A stretch of 64,000 nucleotides of DNA, from NCBI GenBank assembly GCA_934476675.1, contig CAKSOE010000011.1, positions 1 through 64,000 of the forward strand, given 5' to 3'. The notes below the pieces were generated by a model, which saw only the letters and a list, made by a program, of their open reading frames with translations, had not been told where the DNA came from and did no database searches. This document shows, piece after piece, positions 1 through 8,303 of the stretch. Source of the DNA: an uncultured Clostridia bacterium (GTDB lineage: Bacteria > Bacillota > Clostridia > UBA1381). Position numbers and translations under genes: made by a program. How positions within the stretch are numbered: the stretch's first letter is position 1; each line of letters opens with the position of its first letter.

Positions 1-1
1 A

Positions 2-40
2 GCCTTGACGTTACGTAAATTTGCGGCATCGGCTGAATAA
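2..40 (+). CDS. Possible C-terminal tail of a gene cut by the window edge
   Basis: Frame 2 is open from the first base to a TAA at 38-40 and reads about 12 residues ending in KFAASAE. It could be the end of a gene upstream of trxB. Too little is present to identify it and it may be chance. Confidence 0.2.
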   Translation, partial: ALTLRKFAASAE

Positions 41-106
41 AATCGCCCGCAGCACAGCTTTTTGTTTGGCACGGTGCAGTTTTAACTAAAAAGGAACGAT
101 ATATTA

Positions 107-1030
107 ATGGAATATGATATTATAATAATCGGCGGCGGAGCGGCAGGTATGAGCGCCGCGATTTACGCCGGCAGAGGCGGCATGAAAACACTTATTATAG
201 AAAAACTTTCATGCGGCGGTCAGATGATGAAAACCTACGAAATAGACAATTATCCGGCGCTTATCGGTAATCCGACAGGCGAAGAAATTTCATCGCTTAT
301 GGAACAGCACACAAAGAAGTATGCGATTGATTTTGTGCGCGAAAATGTCAAAGAAATACAATTTGGCAGTACGCATACAGTAAAAACACGGCGCAATACG
401 TATTATGCAAAAAGTGTTATTATTGCATCGGGTGCATTTCCCCGAAAACTCGGCGCACCGGGCGAGGACAGGCTTTCAGGCGCAGGAGTTTCATATTGTG
501 CGGCGTGTGACGGAGCGTTTTTCAAAGGAAAAGATACGGCGGTTATCGGCGGAGGAAATACAGCCTTTGAGGACGCACTGTATCTTTCAAGGCTATGCGG
601 CAGGGTTTATATTCTGAATCGTTCACAGCGCTTTCGGGCGGCAAATTCGCTTGTGGATAAAGCAAAAGCAACAGAAAACATAACCATTTTGACAGACACG
701 CAGGTGGCTTCATTTAACGGTGAAAACTCTCTTGAAAGCATAAGCACAAAAAATACTGCGACCGGAGAAAACAATACGCTTAATGCATCGGGGGCGATTG
801 TGGCAATCGGTGTTTTACCGCAGTCGGAGCTTTTTGTACAGGCGGGAATAAAAACGGACGAAAACGGTTTTATAGAAACCGATAAATTCATGAGGACAAG
901 CGTTAGCGGCGTATTTGCGGCAGGGGATGTAAGAAACACTCCGTTAAGGCAGGTAATTACAGCTGCTGCTGACGGTGCGGTCGCTGCATCTGCCGCAATA
1001 AATTATATTGAAAGAGGAATAAACAGATGA
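107..1030 (+). CDS. trxB: Thioredoxin reductase (FAD/NAD(P)-binding)
   Basis: A 307-residue flavoprotein expected to reduce thioredoxin in the cytoplasm. The N-terminal FAD site GGGAAG is at about residues 9-14, and the redox-active cysteines are in CAACDG (C131, C134). A second nucleotide-binding motif, GGGNTA, is at about 148-153, and the usual C-terminal AGDV...PLRQ...AAADGA motif closes the FAD site. Length is normal for TrxB. The segment that contacts the NADPH phosphate reads NRSQRFRA rather than the usual HRRxxFRA, so coenzyme preference may differ. An AAGGAAC ribosome binding site precedes the ATG. The stop overlaps the next start (ATGA), so the two genes are probably translationally coupled. 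Confidence 0.93.
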   Translation: MEYDIIIIGGGAAGMSAAIYAGRGGMKTLIIEKLSCGGQMMKTYEIDNYPALIGNPTGEEISSLMEQHTKKYAIDFVRENVKEIQFGSTHTVKTRRNTYYAKSVIIASGAFPRKLGAPGEDRLSGAGVSYCAACDGAFFKGKDTAVIGGGNTAFEDALYLSRLCGRVYILNRSQRFRAANSLVDKAKATENITILTDTQVASFNGENSLESISTKNTATGENNTLNASGAIVAIGVLPQSELFVQAGIKTDENGFIETDKFMRTSVSGVFAAGDVRNTPLRQVITAAADGAVAASAAINYIERGINR

Positions 1031-2031
1031 TAGTAGGAATAAATAAGGCAGTTCTTCATATACTTGATGCAATGTCGGGGGTAACGGTGTTTTCGGACAC
1101 AGAGCTTGACAGCTCCGATGCGTCAATCAATAATTTTATAACAAAGCATATCGAAAAGGTTTATGACGGAGCAGGACTGAGAAAGGGTGAGTTTGTTTCC
1201 GGCAGCGGTCTGAAATATCACATAAACGAGTATCTTAACGGTGAAATTGATTTTGTGCGTCTTTCGCAGGCGATAGCGGAGCGTATGTATGAGGGAATTT
1301 CGGCGAGTGAAGATCCTGAATCGTGCGATATAATAGTATGCGACTGCGTGGCGAATGAAAGCCCGATGATTGCAGTCTTAAAATGTGATAATAAAATCGG
1401 ATACACTCACCAGGTGATGAAAGAAGACGGGCATATACAAAATCTGCTGATTAATCATTATGCAATTCTGCCCACAACATCACAAAGGATTTCCGAGTGC
1501 GCATTTATCAATACGAATGATTTTTCGATAAGCTACTGCGGAAAAACTCGTAAAATTGACGGTGAAAAAACGGATTTGATGGCAGATATTCTGCTTGAAG
1601 GCGTATTTGACATTTCGCCGAAAGAGAGTATAAATAAGGTAAATAAAATTGCCAAAAAGGTTTCTGCGGATAACGGCGGTGACAGTGTTGAAACAACGGC
1701 AAAATTAAAGCAGTATTTTACGGAGAACGCCTTAAACGAAGAATATCTCGAGCCGAAAAAAATGGCAGAGACGGTTTTCGACGGACTGCCGCTTATGCGG
1801 GATGAGTTTGTTGAACAGATAGAGGAGGCAAATGTTCCGGAAAAGGTCGAAGTAAATCCGTACATAACAAAGAAAATGAGCGCAAATGTCAAGCTGGGAA
1901 CGGATATAGGTGTTGAACTGTCATTTCCGGCAGAATTTTACCGCGACAACGAGCATATCGAAATCATTAACAACGAGGACGGAACACTGTCGATTAAAAT
2001 AAACCGTATAGGTGAAATAATCAATAAATAA
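1027..2031 (+). CDS. Nucleoid-associated protein, NdpA/YejK family
   Basis: A 334-residue soluble protein of the 37-kDa nucleoid-associated family (PF04245). Recognition rests on overall pattern: an N-terminal IVGINKAVLHILD segment, a central region with IIVCD, and the C-terminal KLGTDIGVELSFPAEF region. Family members bind the nucleoid, but the molecular role in Firmicutes is poorly known. The gene starts inside the trxB stop codon (ATGA) and ends one base before a strong terminator hairpin, so trxB and this gene form the end of a transcription unit. Confidence 0.8.
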   Translation: MIVGINKAVLHILDAMSGVTVFSDTELDSSDASINNFITKHIEKVYDGAGLRKGEFVSGSGLKYHINEYLNGEIDFVRLSQAIAERMYEGISASEDPESCDIIVCDCVANESPMIAVLKCDNKIGYTHQVMKEDGHIQNLLINHYAILPTTSQRISECAFINTNDFSISYCGKTRKIDGEKTDLMADILLEGVFDISPKESINKVNKIAKKVSADNGGDSVETTAKLKQYFTENALNEEYLEPKKMAETVFDGLPLMRDEFVEQIEEANVPEKVEVNPYITKKMSANVKLGTDIGVELSFPAEFYRDNEHIEIINNEDGTLSIKINRIGEIINK

Positions 2032-2070
2032 AACCGCTCCCCGCCGTTTAAGATGACGGGGAGCGGTTTT
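2030..2070. terminator. Bidirectional rho-independent terminator
   Basis: A perfect 14-bp inverted repeat (arms 2030-2043 and 2057-2070, GC-rich core CCGCTCCCCG) has A-runs on its left and T-runs on its right. It can therefore end transcription from both directions. It lies between the convergent nucleoid-protein gene and pdxR. Confidence 0.9.
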
Positions 2071-2076
2071 ATCTGT

Positions 2077-3435
2077 CTAATTCATAATCGTATCAATCAG
2101 CTCGTTTATTTCATCCTCCGTACATGACGCATAACCTATTATAAGCGTACTGCTTGATTTTTTTTGAGGGGTAAAATAATAATCGTCAAGATTATACAAT
2201 TTTATTCCTTTTTTCGCTGATTTTTTTAATATTTCCTCTGCCCTTGGGGTTTTTACAAGCAAATGCAGACCTGATTTCTCTCCGTATATTTCCATGGGAT
2301 ATGGCAGTGCATTAATTGCGGAAATCATCATATCGCGGCGTTTTTTGTATATATTTTTCATCCTGTTAAGATGTCTTTGCAAATATCCGCCCGAAATAAA
2401 TTCCTTCAGCGTCTGCTGCTCAAAGCGCGAAACCGTTGAAGAATACATTCCGAAATGGCTCTTGTAATCATCGAGCAGCTCCGGTGGAAGCGCCATATAC
2501 GCAATACGTATAGACGGCGCAAGAATACGCGAAAAGGTACTCATATATATTACCCTTGAGCCCTCGACCAGACCCTGAACGGCAGGAACGGGTTTTATCG
2601 AAAAATTAAATTCGCTGTTATAATCGTCCTCTATAATATATCTGTTGTTCTCCGAAGCCCACGACAGCAGCTCAAGCCTTCTTCCAACGCTCATTACAGA
2701 ACCTGTCGGGAACTGATGCGACGGCGTTATATACACTATATCAGCCAGTGAATTTTTCAGCATATCCGTTTTCATTCCGTCATCATCAAGCGGTATATAT
2801 ATAATATCATTGCCGCCATCGGCGATAATATTGTGAGATTTTCCGTAGCCCGGGTTTTCGAAAGCATATGTCTTTTTGACACCCAGAATTTTCATCAGAA
2901 GCATGAGCAGATATTCCATTCCGGCGCCGACAACAATCTGCTCCGGCGCACACCTTACGCCTCGGAACTCATGCAGATACTTTGCTATCACCTCACGCAA
3001 ATCATAATCCCCCTGCGGATTGCCGATGTCCAGAAGCTTAGGTGATGAAATATCCTTTGAAAGCTTTGCCCACGTAGCAAAAGGGAATGCGTGCGAATCT
3101 ACCGCATTTGTCCGAAAATCAATGCGGCAGGCGTTCTTTTCCTGGGGCTTTGTGTATGTAACTTCGATTTTCTGACCGACAGGTTCATCAATGCGGCAGA
3201 CGTAATATCCGCTTCTCGGCACAGAACGCAAATACCCTTCATCCACTAGAATTTCATATGCCGTTTCTATCGTATTACGGCTTATTCCCAGATGTGATGC
3301 CAGTGACTTTTTCGATGGCATACGCTCATCGGGATTGAGATTTTTTGAACGTATTTCGTTAACTATGTAATTGTACAGCTGCTCATAAAGCGGCTTTTTA
3401 CTGCTCCTGTCAAAACTGACCGTAAAATTATACAT
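2077..3435 (-). CDS. pdxR: MocR/PdxR-family regulator (GntR HTH plus aminotransferase-like domain)
   Basis: A 452-residue protein with a GntR winged helix at about residues 10-80 (MPSKKSLASHLGISRNTIE) and a fold-type I aminotransferase-like domain to the C terminus. PdxR regulators sense pyridoxal phosphate and control vitamin B6 genes; pdxK lies divergently next door, which fits. Effector-site motifs are visible (TPSHQFPTG, EDDYNSEF), but the position normally held by the PLP Schiff-base lysine (FSK) is arginine, R303 (FSRILAPSIR). I chose the ATG at 3435 because a GGGGTC ribosome binding site precedes it. A longer upstream reading would add 25 residues lying within the promoter region. Confidence 0.85.
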   Translation of the reverse strand: MYNFTVSFDRSSKKPLYEQLYNYIVNEIRSKNLNPDERMPSKKSLASHLGISRNTIETAYEILVDEGYLRSVPRSGYYVCRIDEPVGQKIEVTYTKPQEKNACRIDFRTNAVDSHAFPFATWAKLSKDISSPKLLDIGNPQGDYDLREVIAKYLHEFRGVRCAPEQIVVGAGMEYLLMLLMKILGVKKTYAFENPGYGKSHNIIADGGNDIIYIPLDDDGMKTDMLKNSLADIVYITPSHQFPTGSVMSVGRRLELLSWASENNRYIIEDDYNSEFNFSIKPVPAVQGLVEGSRVIYMSTFSRILAPSIRIAYMALPPELLDDYKSHFGMYSSTVSRFEQQTLKEFISGGYLQRHLNRMKNIYKKRRDMMISAINALPYPMEIYGEKSGLHLLVKTPRAEEILKKSAKKGIKLYNLDDYYFTPQKKSSSTLIIGYASCTEDEINELIDTIMN

Positions 3436-3463
3436 AAAACTGACCCCATATATATACTGTATT

Positions 3464-3517
3464 CTGACACTTGATTTGGTATAGTATAATAATAATATAC
3501 TAAAATACAATTGTCAA
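3464..3517. promoter_or_regulatory. Overlapping divergent promoters for pdxR and pdxK
   Basis: Minus strand (pdxR): -35 TTGACA (complement of 3512-3517), 17-bp spacer, -10 TATTAT (complement of 3489-3494). Plus strand (pdxK): -35-like CTGACA (3464-3469), 15-bp spacer, -10 TATAAT (3485-3490). The two -10 elements overlap within an imperfectly spaced palindrome, TAGTAT-N9-ATACTA (3482-3502), a likely operator. Binding of PdxR here would affect both genes. Confidence 0.65.
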
Positions 3518-3538
3518 TAGAAAACGGAGATTTTCATA

Positions 3539-4399
3539 ATGAAATTAAAAAGAGCGTTATCCATACAGGATATTTCCTGCTTCGGCAGATGTTCTCTGAC
3601 GGCTGCACTGCCGATTATGTCTGCCATGGGGATAGAAACAGCAATAATACCAACCGCAGTGCTGTCAACGCACACAGGCGGCTTTGAGGGGTATACTTTC
3701 CGCAATTTGACCGAGGACATCATGCCTATTATACATCACTGGCAAAAATACAGCATTGCTTTTGATGCCGTATGTACGGGTTATCTCGGTTCAGCGGAGC
3801 AAATTGATATAATGAAAGAAATTTTTAAAATATATTCACAAAACGGAGCAATGATTTTTGCTGATCCCGCAATGGGCGATTACGGAAAGCTGTACAGCGG
3901 ATTTGACAGCAGTTTTGCTGATAAAATGGTTTCATTGTGCGCTGTGGCGGACGTAATAACACCAAATATTACCGAGGCGTCAATGATTACGGGTATGGAA
4001 TACGCAGAAAACGGTTACGGCAAGGATTACATTGATACGCTTTTAAAAAAGCTTGCCGAAACAGGAGCAAAAAAAATAATACTGACCGGAGTGAGTTATT
4101 CTCCCGATGAACAGGGTGTGGCTTTTTTTGACAGAGAACAAAACGAATACGGCTGCTACATGACGGAAAACCTCCCCGGCGGAAACCACGGTACGGGCGA
4201 TATATTTGCCGCTGTTGCTGCCGGAGTACTTATAAAAGGCGGTTCGCTTTATGATGCCTGTAAAACCGCCGCCGATTTTGTTGTGCGCTCGATAAGAGCT
4301 ACCGTTGATGACAACGACAAGTATTGGTACGGCGTTAATTTTGAATCACAGCTGTCATGGCTTATGAATAAAAAATCAAACCGTGATACAAGCCGCTGA
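3539..4399 (+). CDS. pdxK: Pyridoxamine/pyridoxal kinase
   Basis: A 286-residue ribokinase-like kinase that phosphorylates B6 vitamers at the 5' position for PLP salvage. The N-terminal SIQDISCFGRCSLTAALP block and the C-terminal GGNHGTGDIFA motif, which holds the catalytic Asp, are typical of Clostridia PdxK/PdxY-like enzymes. A GGAG ribosome binding site (3526-3529) precedes the ATG. It is divergent from pdxR, which probably regulates it. Its last codons form the left arm of its own terminator. Confidence 0.92.
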   Translation: MKLKRALSIQDISCFGRCSLTAALPIMSAMGIETAIIPTAVLSTHTGGFEGYTFRNLTEDIMPIIHHWQKYSIAFDAVCTGYLGSAEQIDIMKEIFKIYSQNGAMIFADPAMGDYGKLYSGFDSSFADKMVSLCAVADVITPNITEASMITGMEYAENGYGKDYIDTLLKKLAETGAKKIILTGVSYSPDEQGVAFFDREQNEYGCYMTENLPGGNHGTGDIFAAVAAGVLIKGGSLYDACKTAADFVVRSIRATVDDNDKYWYGVNFESQLSWLMNKKSNRDTSR

Positions 4400-4427
4400 A
4401 TGCGGCGTCTGTATCACGGTGTTTTTT
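4381..4427 (+). terminator. Rho-independent terminator overlapping the pdxK 3' end
   Basis: Arms CCGTGATACA (4381-4390) and TGTATCACGG (4410-4419) enclose an inner stem GCCGC/GCGGC, followed by a T-run at 4422-4427. The pdxK stop codon lies inside the hairpin, and the convergent epimerase gene ends at its edge. Confidence 0.88.
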
Positions 4428-5250
4428 AATAATTATTTCTTATTCTGACAACGGTTTCCTTGTATAAACGCAGAGGAAGCTCGTCTAAAATAATCTTAGG
4501 CTTGCTGCTCATTTTTTCTATACATTCAAAAATAAGACCAATATTGAGCAACCCTGTGCCGGCAGGAGCAAAAGTCTTTTTGCCGTCTGAAAAAGTATAG
4601 TCCTTTAAATGAATTACTTTAATTTTGCTGTCAAGTGTGTCAAATGCGCTTTTTATAATATCATTTTGCTTATCATGAATTTCGGGAGTGAGTATAATAT
4701 TGGAAAAGTCCATGATTACCGATAATCTTTCAGATTGTACATCGTCAAGCATTTTTTTCATCATGCCGACGGAGTAAATTGTATTTATACCGACAGGCTC
4801 AATTCCTATGTTTACGCCTTCACTTTCGGCATCGTTAACGGCAGGGAGCATGGCGTTTAAAAAATCATTGTAGTTTTCGTCTGACTGCGTTTCTTCAAAG
4901 CTGCTTTTCCAGCCCGTTTCCGTTCCGATTACGTCGGCATTGAAATCCTTTGCGTATTTTATAAAATTTCTGAAACGCTCTGTCTGTGTTTTGCGAGAGA
5001 CAGGGTCGGAATCCACAGGGTTTATGTAGCATCCCAGAACGGCTGTTGATAATTGAAATTCATCAAGCTGTTTTTTTATTCTGGCTGAAAGCTCTTTGTC
5101 ATAACCGACAACATCAAAGTTAACGTCTGTTACAGTCTTTGCAAGGGCAAATTGCAAAAGCTTTATGCCATGCTCGCGTGCTTGTATGCACATATCCGAA
5201 AAATTATTTGCTATGTCGTGACCGCGAAGTCCGAAATTGTAATTATTCAT
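4426..5250 (-). CDS. Sugar phosphate isomerase/epimerase (xylose isomerase-like TIM barrel)
   Basis: A 274-residue single-domain protein of the AP endonuclease-2/xylose isomerase-like family. The expected metal-ligand positions are visible: Glu in GIEPVG, Asp in MDFSN, His in IHLKDY and Glu in LDELP. The substrate cannot be read from the sequence; relatives act on keto-sugars, inositols or sugar phosphates. It is a single-gene unit with a good promoter and a GGAG ribosome binding site (AACAGGAGAA on the minus strand). Confidence 0.85.
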   Translation of the reverse strand: MNNYNFGLRGHDIANNFSDMCIQAREHGIKLLQFALAKTVTDVNFDVVGYDKELSARIKKQLDEFQLSTAVLGCYINPVDSDPVSRKTQTERFRNFIKYAKDFNADVIGTETGWKSSFEETQSDENYNDFLNAMLPAVNDAESEGVNIGIEPVGINTIYSVGMMKKMLDDVQSERLSVIMDFSNIILTPEIHDKQNDIIKSAFDTLDSKIKVIHLKDYTFSDGKKTFAPAGTGLLNIGLIFECIEKMSSKPKIILDELPLRLYKETVVRIRNNY

Positions 5251-5285
5251 TCTTTTTTCTCCTGTTAAAATATAAAATCAATTAT

Positions 5286-5313
5286 AGTATAACATAATTC
5301 GCAAAAAAGTCAA
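5286..5313 (-). promoter_or_regulatory. Promoter of the epimerase gene
   Basis: On the minus strand, -35 TTGACT (complement of 5308-5313) and -10 TATACT (complement of 5286-5291) are 16 bp apart, about 36 bp before the start codon. Confidence 0.65.
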
Positions 5314-5347
5314 CCGCCAGAGTTTAAAAAGAAATATAAAAAATAAT

Positions 5348-5562
5348 ATGTCGTGGCATGAGAATATTATCTATGCGGCAAAGCCTGAAAACGCAAAAGT
5401 TAGTCGGGAGGATTTCAGAGAAATTGTAAAGGTTTCCGAAATCAGACCGGTCGGAAACTGTTTGGGATTGAAAAGTATGTCAAAAGTGATTTTGGTAAAA
5501 AATGTTTGGGCGAAAACACCAGTATTTATGCAGAGGTAAGGAATATTTTTAAAATGTCTTAA
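5348..5562 (+). pseudogene. Frameshifted small gene remnant, unknown function
   Basis: The frame starting at 5348 reads a protein-like segment (SREDFREIVKVSEIRPVG) but ends early at 5539. From about 5460 the frame one base back becomes the protein-like one (FGIEKYVKSDFGKK, then GENTSIYAEVRNIFKMS) and stops at 5560-5562. Joining the halves gives a charged peptide of roughly 70 residues, which suggests a one-base indel near 5450-5465. No ribosome binding site is obvious before the ATG. I do not recognise a family. Confidence 0.4.
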
Positions 5563-5581
5563 CAGTTCTGCAGAAAATGTA

Positions 5582-5610
5582 TTGAAAAAAGTGCGGTTAT
5601 GGTATATAAT
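5582..5610 (+). promoter_or_regulatory. Promoter for trmL and the downstream run
   Basis: -35 TTGAAA (5582-5587), 17-bp spacer, perfect -10 TATAAT (5605-5610). Expected transcription start is near 5617. This rules out a start codon at 5599 for the following gene. Confidence 0.8.
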
Positions 5611-5652
5611 AAGCTTATATATGTTTTTGTGCGCATGGAGGGAATTGGATTT

Positions 5653-6144
5653 ATGTTTAATATAGTTCTTGTAGAGCCGCGTATTCCGCAGAACACAGGC
5701 AATGTTGCGCGTACCTGTGCAGCTACCGGATCAAGACTGCATATTGTGCGGCCTACGGGTTTTCAGATAACTGACAAAAATCTGCGCAGAGCGGGTCTTG
5801 ACTACTGGCATCTTTTGAATGTATGCTATTATGATAATATAGACGATTTCTTTAAAAAGACTGGGGGCGCGCGTTACTGGTACGCAACCACAAAAGCGCC
5901 GCACACGCATATAGAAGCGGAATTTCGGGACAATGATTATATATTGTTCGGACGCGAGGACGCAGGCTTGCCGGAGAAGATGCTCTATGAGCATGAGGAG
6001 CGGTGCGTGCGTATTCCGATGATAGCGGAGGCGAGATGTCTTAATCTTTCAAATTCCGTGGCGGTTATGGTATATGAGGCATTAAGACAGCAGGGATTTG
6101 ATAATCTGAAAAATCTCGGCCAGCTTACAAAATTTACATGGTAA
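5653..6144 (+). CDS. trmL: tRNA (cytidine(34)-2'-O)-methyltransferase, SPOUT family
   Basis: A 163-residue SPOUT methyltransferase that methylates the wobble ribose of tRNA-Leu isoacceptors. The motif-1 region PQNTGNVARTCAATG and the knot motif LNLSNSVAVMVYEALRQQ are both present, and length is normal. I chose the ATG at 5653 because GGAGGG (5637-5642) sits before it. An upstream in-frame ATG at 5599 lies in the -10 box and cannot be in the mRNA. Confidence 0.93.
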   Translation: MFNIVLVEPRIPQNTGNVARTCAATGSRLHIVRPTGFQITDKNLRRAGLDYWHLLNVCYYDNIDDFFKKTGGARYWYATTKAPHTHIEAEFRDNDYILFGREDAGLPEKMLYEHEERCVRIPMIAEARCLNLSNSVAVMVYEALRQQGFDNLKNLGQLTKFTW

Positions 6145-6162
6145 CGGAAAGGACTTTAAAAA

Positions 6163-7032
6163 ATGGCAGATATAAAAATTATAACGGATACTTGCTCGGA
6201 TTTACCCGATGAACTGGCAAAAAAATATGATATAGGAATTGTTCGCTTTCTTACGCTTTTCGGCGAGAAGGAGTACATGAACGGTACAGAGATTACAAAT
6301 GCGGAGTTTTACGAAAAACTGGAAAACTTTGACGGATTTCCCACAAGTTCACAGCCGCCGTTTCAGTATTTGTATGATTTGTTGCTTGAAGAAAGCAAAA
6401 AGCATGAAACGGTAATTTTCTTTACGATGTCTTCGTGCGGCAGCGGAGAGTTTCAGACGGCGAACCTTATTGCGCAGCAGATAAAGGAGGACGATAATCC
6501 GTCGGCGGATATACGTGTTGTCGACACATATTCGTATTCAATTTATATTGCACAGACGGCGGTTCATGCGGCGCAGCTGGTGCAGGAGGGTAAAAGTGCG
6601 GACGAAATAATCGAGGAATGTAAGGCGTATGTAAAAACATGGCGCGCATATATCGTGGTAGATACATTAAAATACCTTGAAAAGGGCGGCAGATTGTCTA
6701 AGGGAGCGGCAATAGTCGGCTCACTTCTGGATATAAAGCCTATTCTTACGGTTGAGAACGGATTGGTTGACAGCTATGACAAATTGCGGGGCAAAAAGAA
6801 ACTTGTTGATAAGGTGATTGAAAGAATTGAGGACAATCCGGCATTTCAGAGGGCGGAAAAACCGGAATTTCTGGTTGCCCAGTCGGATGAAAAACGCGGA
6901 GAGGAAGCGTGCGAAAAGCTTCGTGAGAAATACGGCGAGGACTGCATAACGATGTATTCCGAGTTTGGACCGCTTATAGGAATACATTTGGGCAAGGGTG
7001 CGTTTGCAATCGTTTGCCGTGTTGCGGAATAA
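6163..7032 (+). CDS. DegV-family fatty-acid-binding protein
   Basis: A 289-residue two-lobed lipid-binding protein of the DegV/FakB family. In Firmicutes such proteins present fatty acids to the kinase FakA for entry into phospholipid synthesis. The N-terminal IITDTCSDLP, the TSSQPP loop at about residues 63-68 and SSCGSGEF are hallmarks. It follows trmL by 18 bases with a GGAAAGGA ribosome binding site. No fakA is in the window. Confidence 0.88.
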   Translation: MADIKIITDTCSDLPDELAKKYDIGIVRFLTLFGEKEYMNGTEITNAEFYEKLENFDGFPTSSQPPFQYLYDLLLEESKKHETVIFFTMSSCGSGEFQTANLIAQQIKEDDNPSADIRVVDTYSYSIYIAQTAVHAAQLVQEGKSADEIIEECKAYVKTWRAYIVVDTLKYLEKGGRLSKGAAIVGSLLDIKPILTVENGLVDSYDKLRGKKKLVDKVIERIEDNPAFQRAEKPEFLVAQSDEKRGEEACEKLREKYGEDCITMYSEFGPLIGIHLGKGAFAIVCRVAE

Positions 7033-7064
7033 TTTGAAAAATTTATCATGAAGGGATGATATTT

Positions 7065-8273
7065 ATGAAATATATTGTTATTTTGGGAGATGGAATGGCG
7101 GATTATCCCGTTGATTACTTTGACGGAAAAACAATTCTGGAGGTTGCCGATAAGCCGACGATCGATTATATGTGCAAGCATGGTGAGCTGGGAATGGTGA
7201 AAACCGTACAGGACGGCATGAAACCCGGTTCGGACGTGGCTAATCTGTCGGTTATGGGATATGACACAAAGAAGTGTTACAGCGGACGTTCGCCGCTGGA
7301 GGCTGCGTCGATAGGCGTTGAAATGAAGGACGATGACGTGACGTTCCGTACAAATCTTGTAACGCTCAGTGACGAAGAAGATTATGCGGACAAGACAATG
7401 CTGGACTATTCGGCGGGCGAAATAACAACCGAGGAAAGCACAGAGCTTATGAACGCCATTGCGGAAGAATTAAATACAGATAAAATAAAATTTTATCCCG
7501 GTATAAGCTATCGTCATCTTTGCGTGTGGAACGGCGGCTCGACAAACGTTACGCTTACGCCTCCTCATGATATTTCGGACAGAAAAATAACCGATTATAT
7601 GCCAAAGGGGGACGGAGCGGAAACATTTATTGAAATGATGAAAAAGTCGGAGAAAATCTTAAAAGAGCATCCGGTAAACAAAAAGCGTATTGACGAGGGA
7701 AAAAATCCGGCAAACTCTATCTGGCCGTGGGGAGAAGGAACAAAGCCGCAGCTGGATAATTTCTATGAAAAATTCGGACTGCGCGGCAGTGTTATAAGCG
7801 CGGTAGACCTTATAAAAGGTATTGCAAAGTGTGCGGGAATGAATTCAATCGATGTTGAGGGTGCAACAGGCAACTGTGAAACAAACTGGGACGGTAAGGC
7901 GCAGGCGGCTCTTGACGCAATTACCGGCGACAGCGATTTCGTATATGTTCATATGGAGGCGCCGGACGAAATGGGACACCAGGGCAAGCCGGACAAAAAG
8001 AAATTTGCGGTTGAAACGATAGATTCAAAGGTAGTCAAATTCTTAAAAGACGAGCTTGAAAAGCGCAGCATTGATTACAAAATGCTCATCATGCCCGACC
8101 ACCCGACACCGATATGCAAAAAAACTCATGTGAGCGACCCTGTGCCTTACCTGATTTTTGACAGTACAAAAACAGACGGCGGTTCAGGTCTGACATATAC
8201 CGAAGAAAATGGAAAAAAGACGGGAATATATATCGAAAAAGGATATACCTTAATGGAAAAATTCCTGAAATAA
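7065..8273 (+). CDS. apgM: Cofactor-independent phosphoglycerate mutase (ApgM type)
   Basis: A 402-residue metalloenzyme of the alkaline phosphatase superfamily that interconverts 3- and 2-phosphoglycerate. The metal-site segments ILGDGMADYP at the N terminus, PGSDVANLSVMGYD (with the Ser nucleophile) and the C-terminal MPDHPTP mark the archaeal-type ApgM rather than the longer GpmI. I prefer the ATG at 7065. The ATG at 7056 lies within the ribosome binding site AGGGATGA that serves 7065. Confidence 0.9.
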   Translation: MKYIVILGDGMADYPVDYFDGKTILEVADKPTIDYMCKHGELGMVKTVQDGMKPGSDVANLSVMGYDTKKCYSGRSPLEAASIGVEMKDDDVTFRTNLVTLSDEEDYADKTMLDYSAGEITTEESTELMNAIAEELNTDKIKFYPGISYRHLCVWNGGSTNVTLTPPHDISDRKITDYMPKGDGAETFIEMMKKSEKILKEHPVNKKRIDEGKNPANSIWPWGEGTKPQLDNFYEKFGLRGSVISAVDLIKGIAKCAGMNSIDVEGATGNCETNWDGKAQAALDAITGDSDFVYVHMEAPDEMGHQGKPDKKKFAVETIDSKVVKFLKDELEKRSIDYKMLIMPDHPTPICKKTHVSDPVPYLIFDSTKTDGGSGLTYTEENGKKTGIYIEKGYTLMEKFLK

Positions 8274-8303
8274 CCGATTGTTTCAGACAAAAGGAGAGTC
8301 AAG

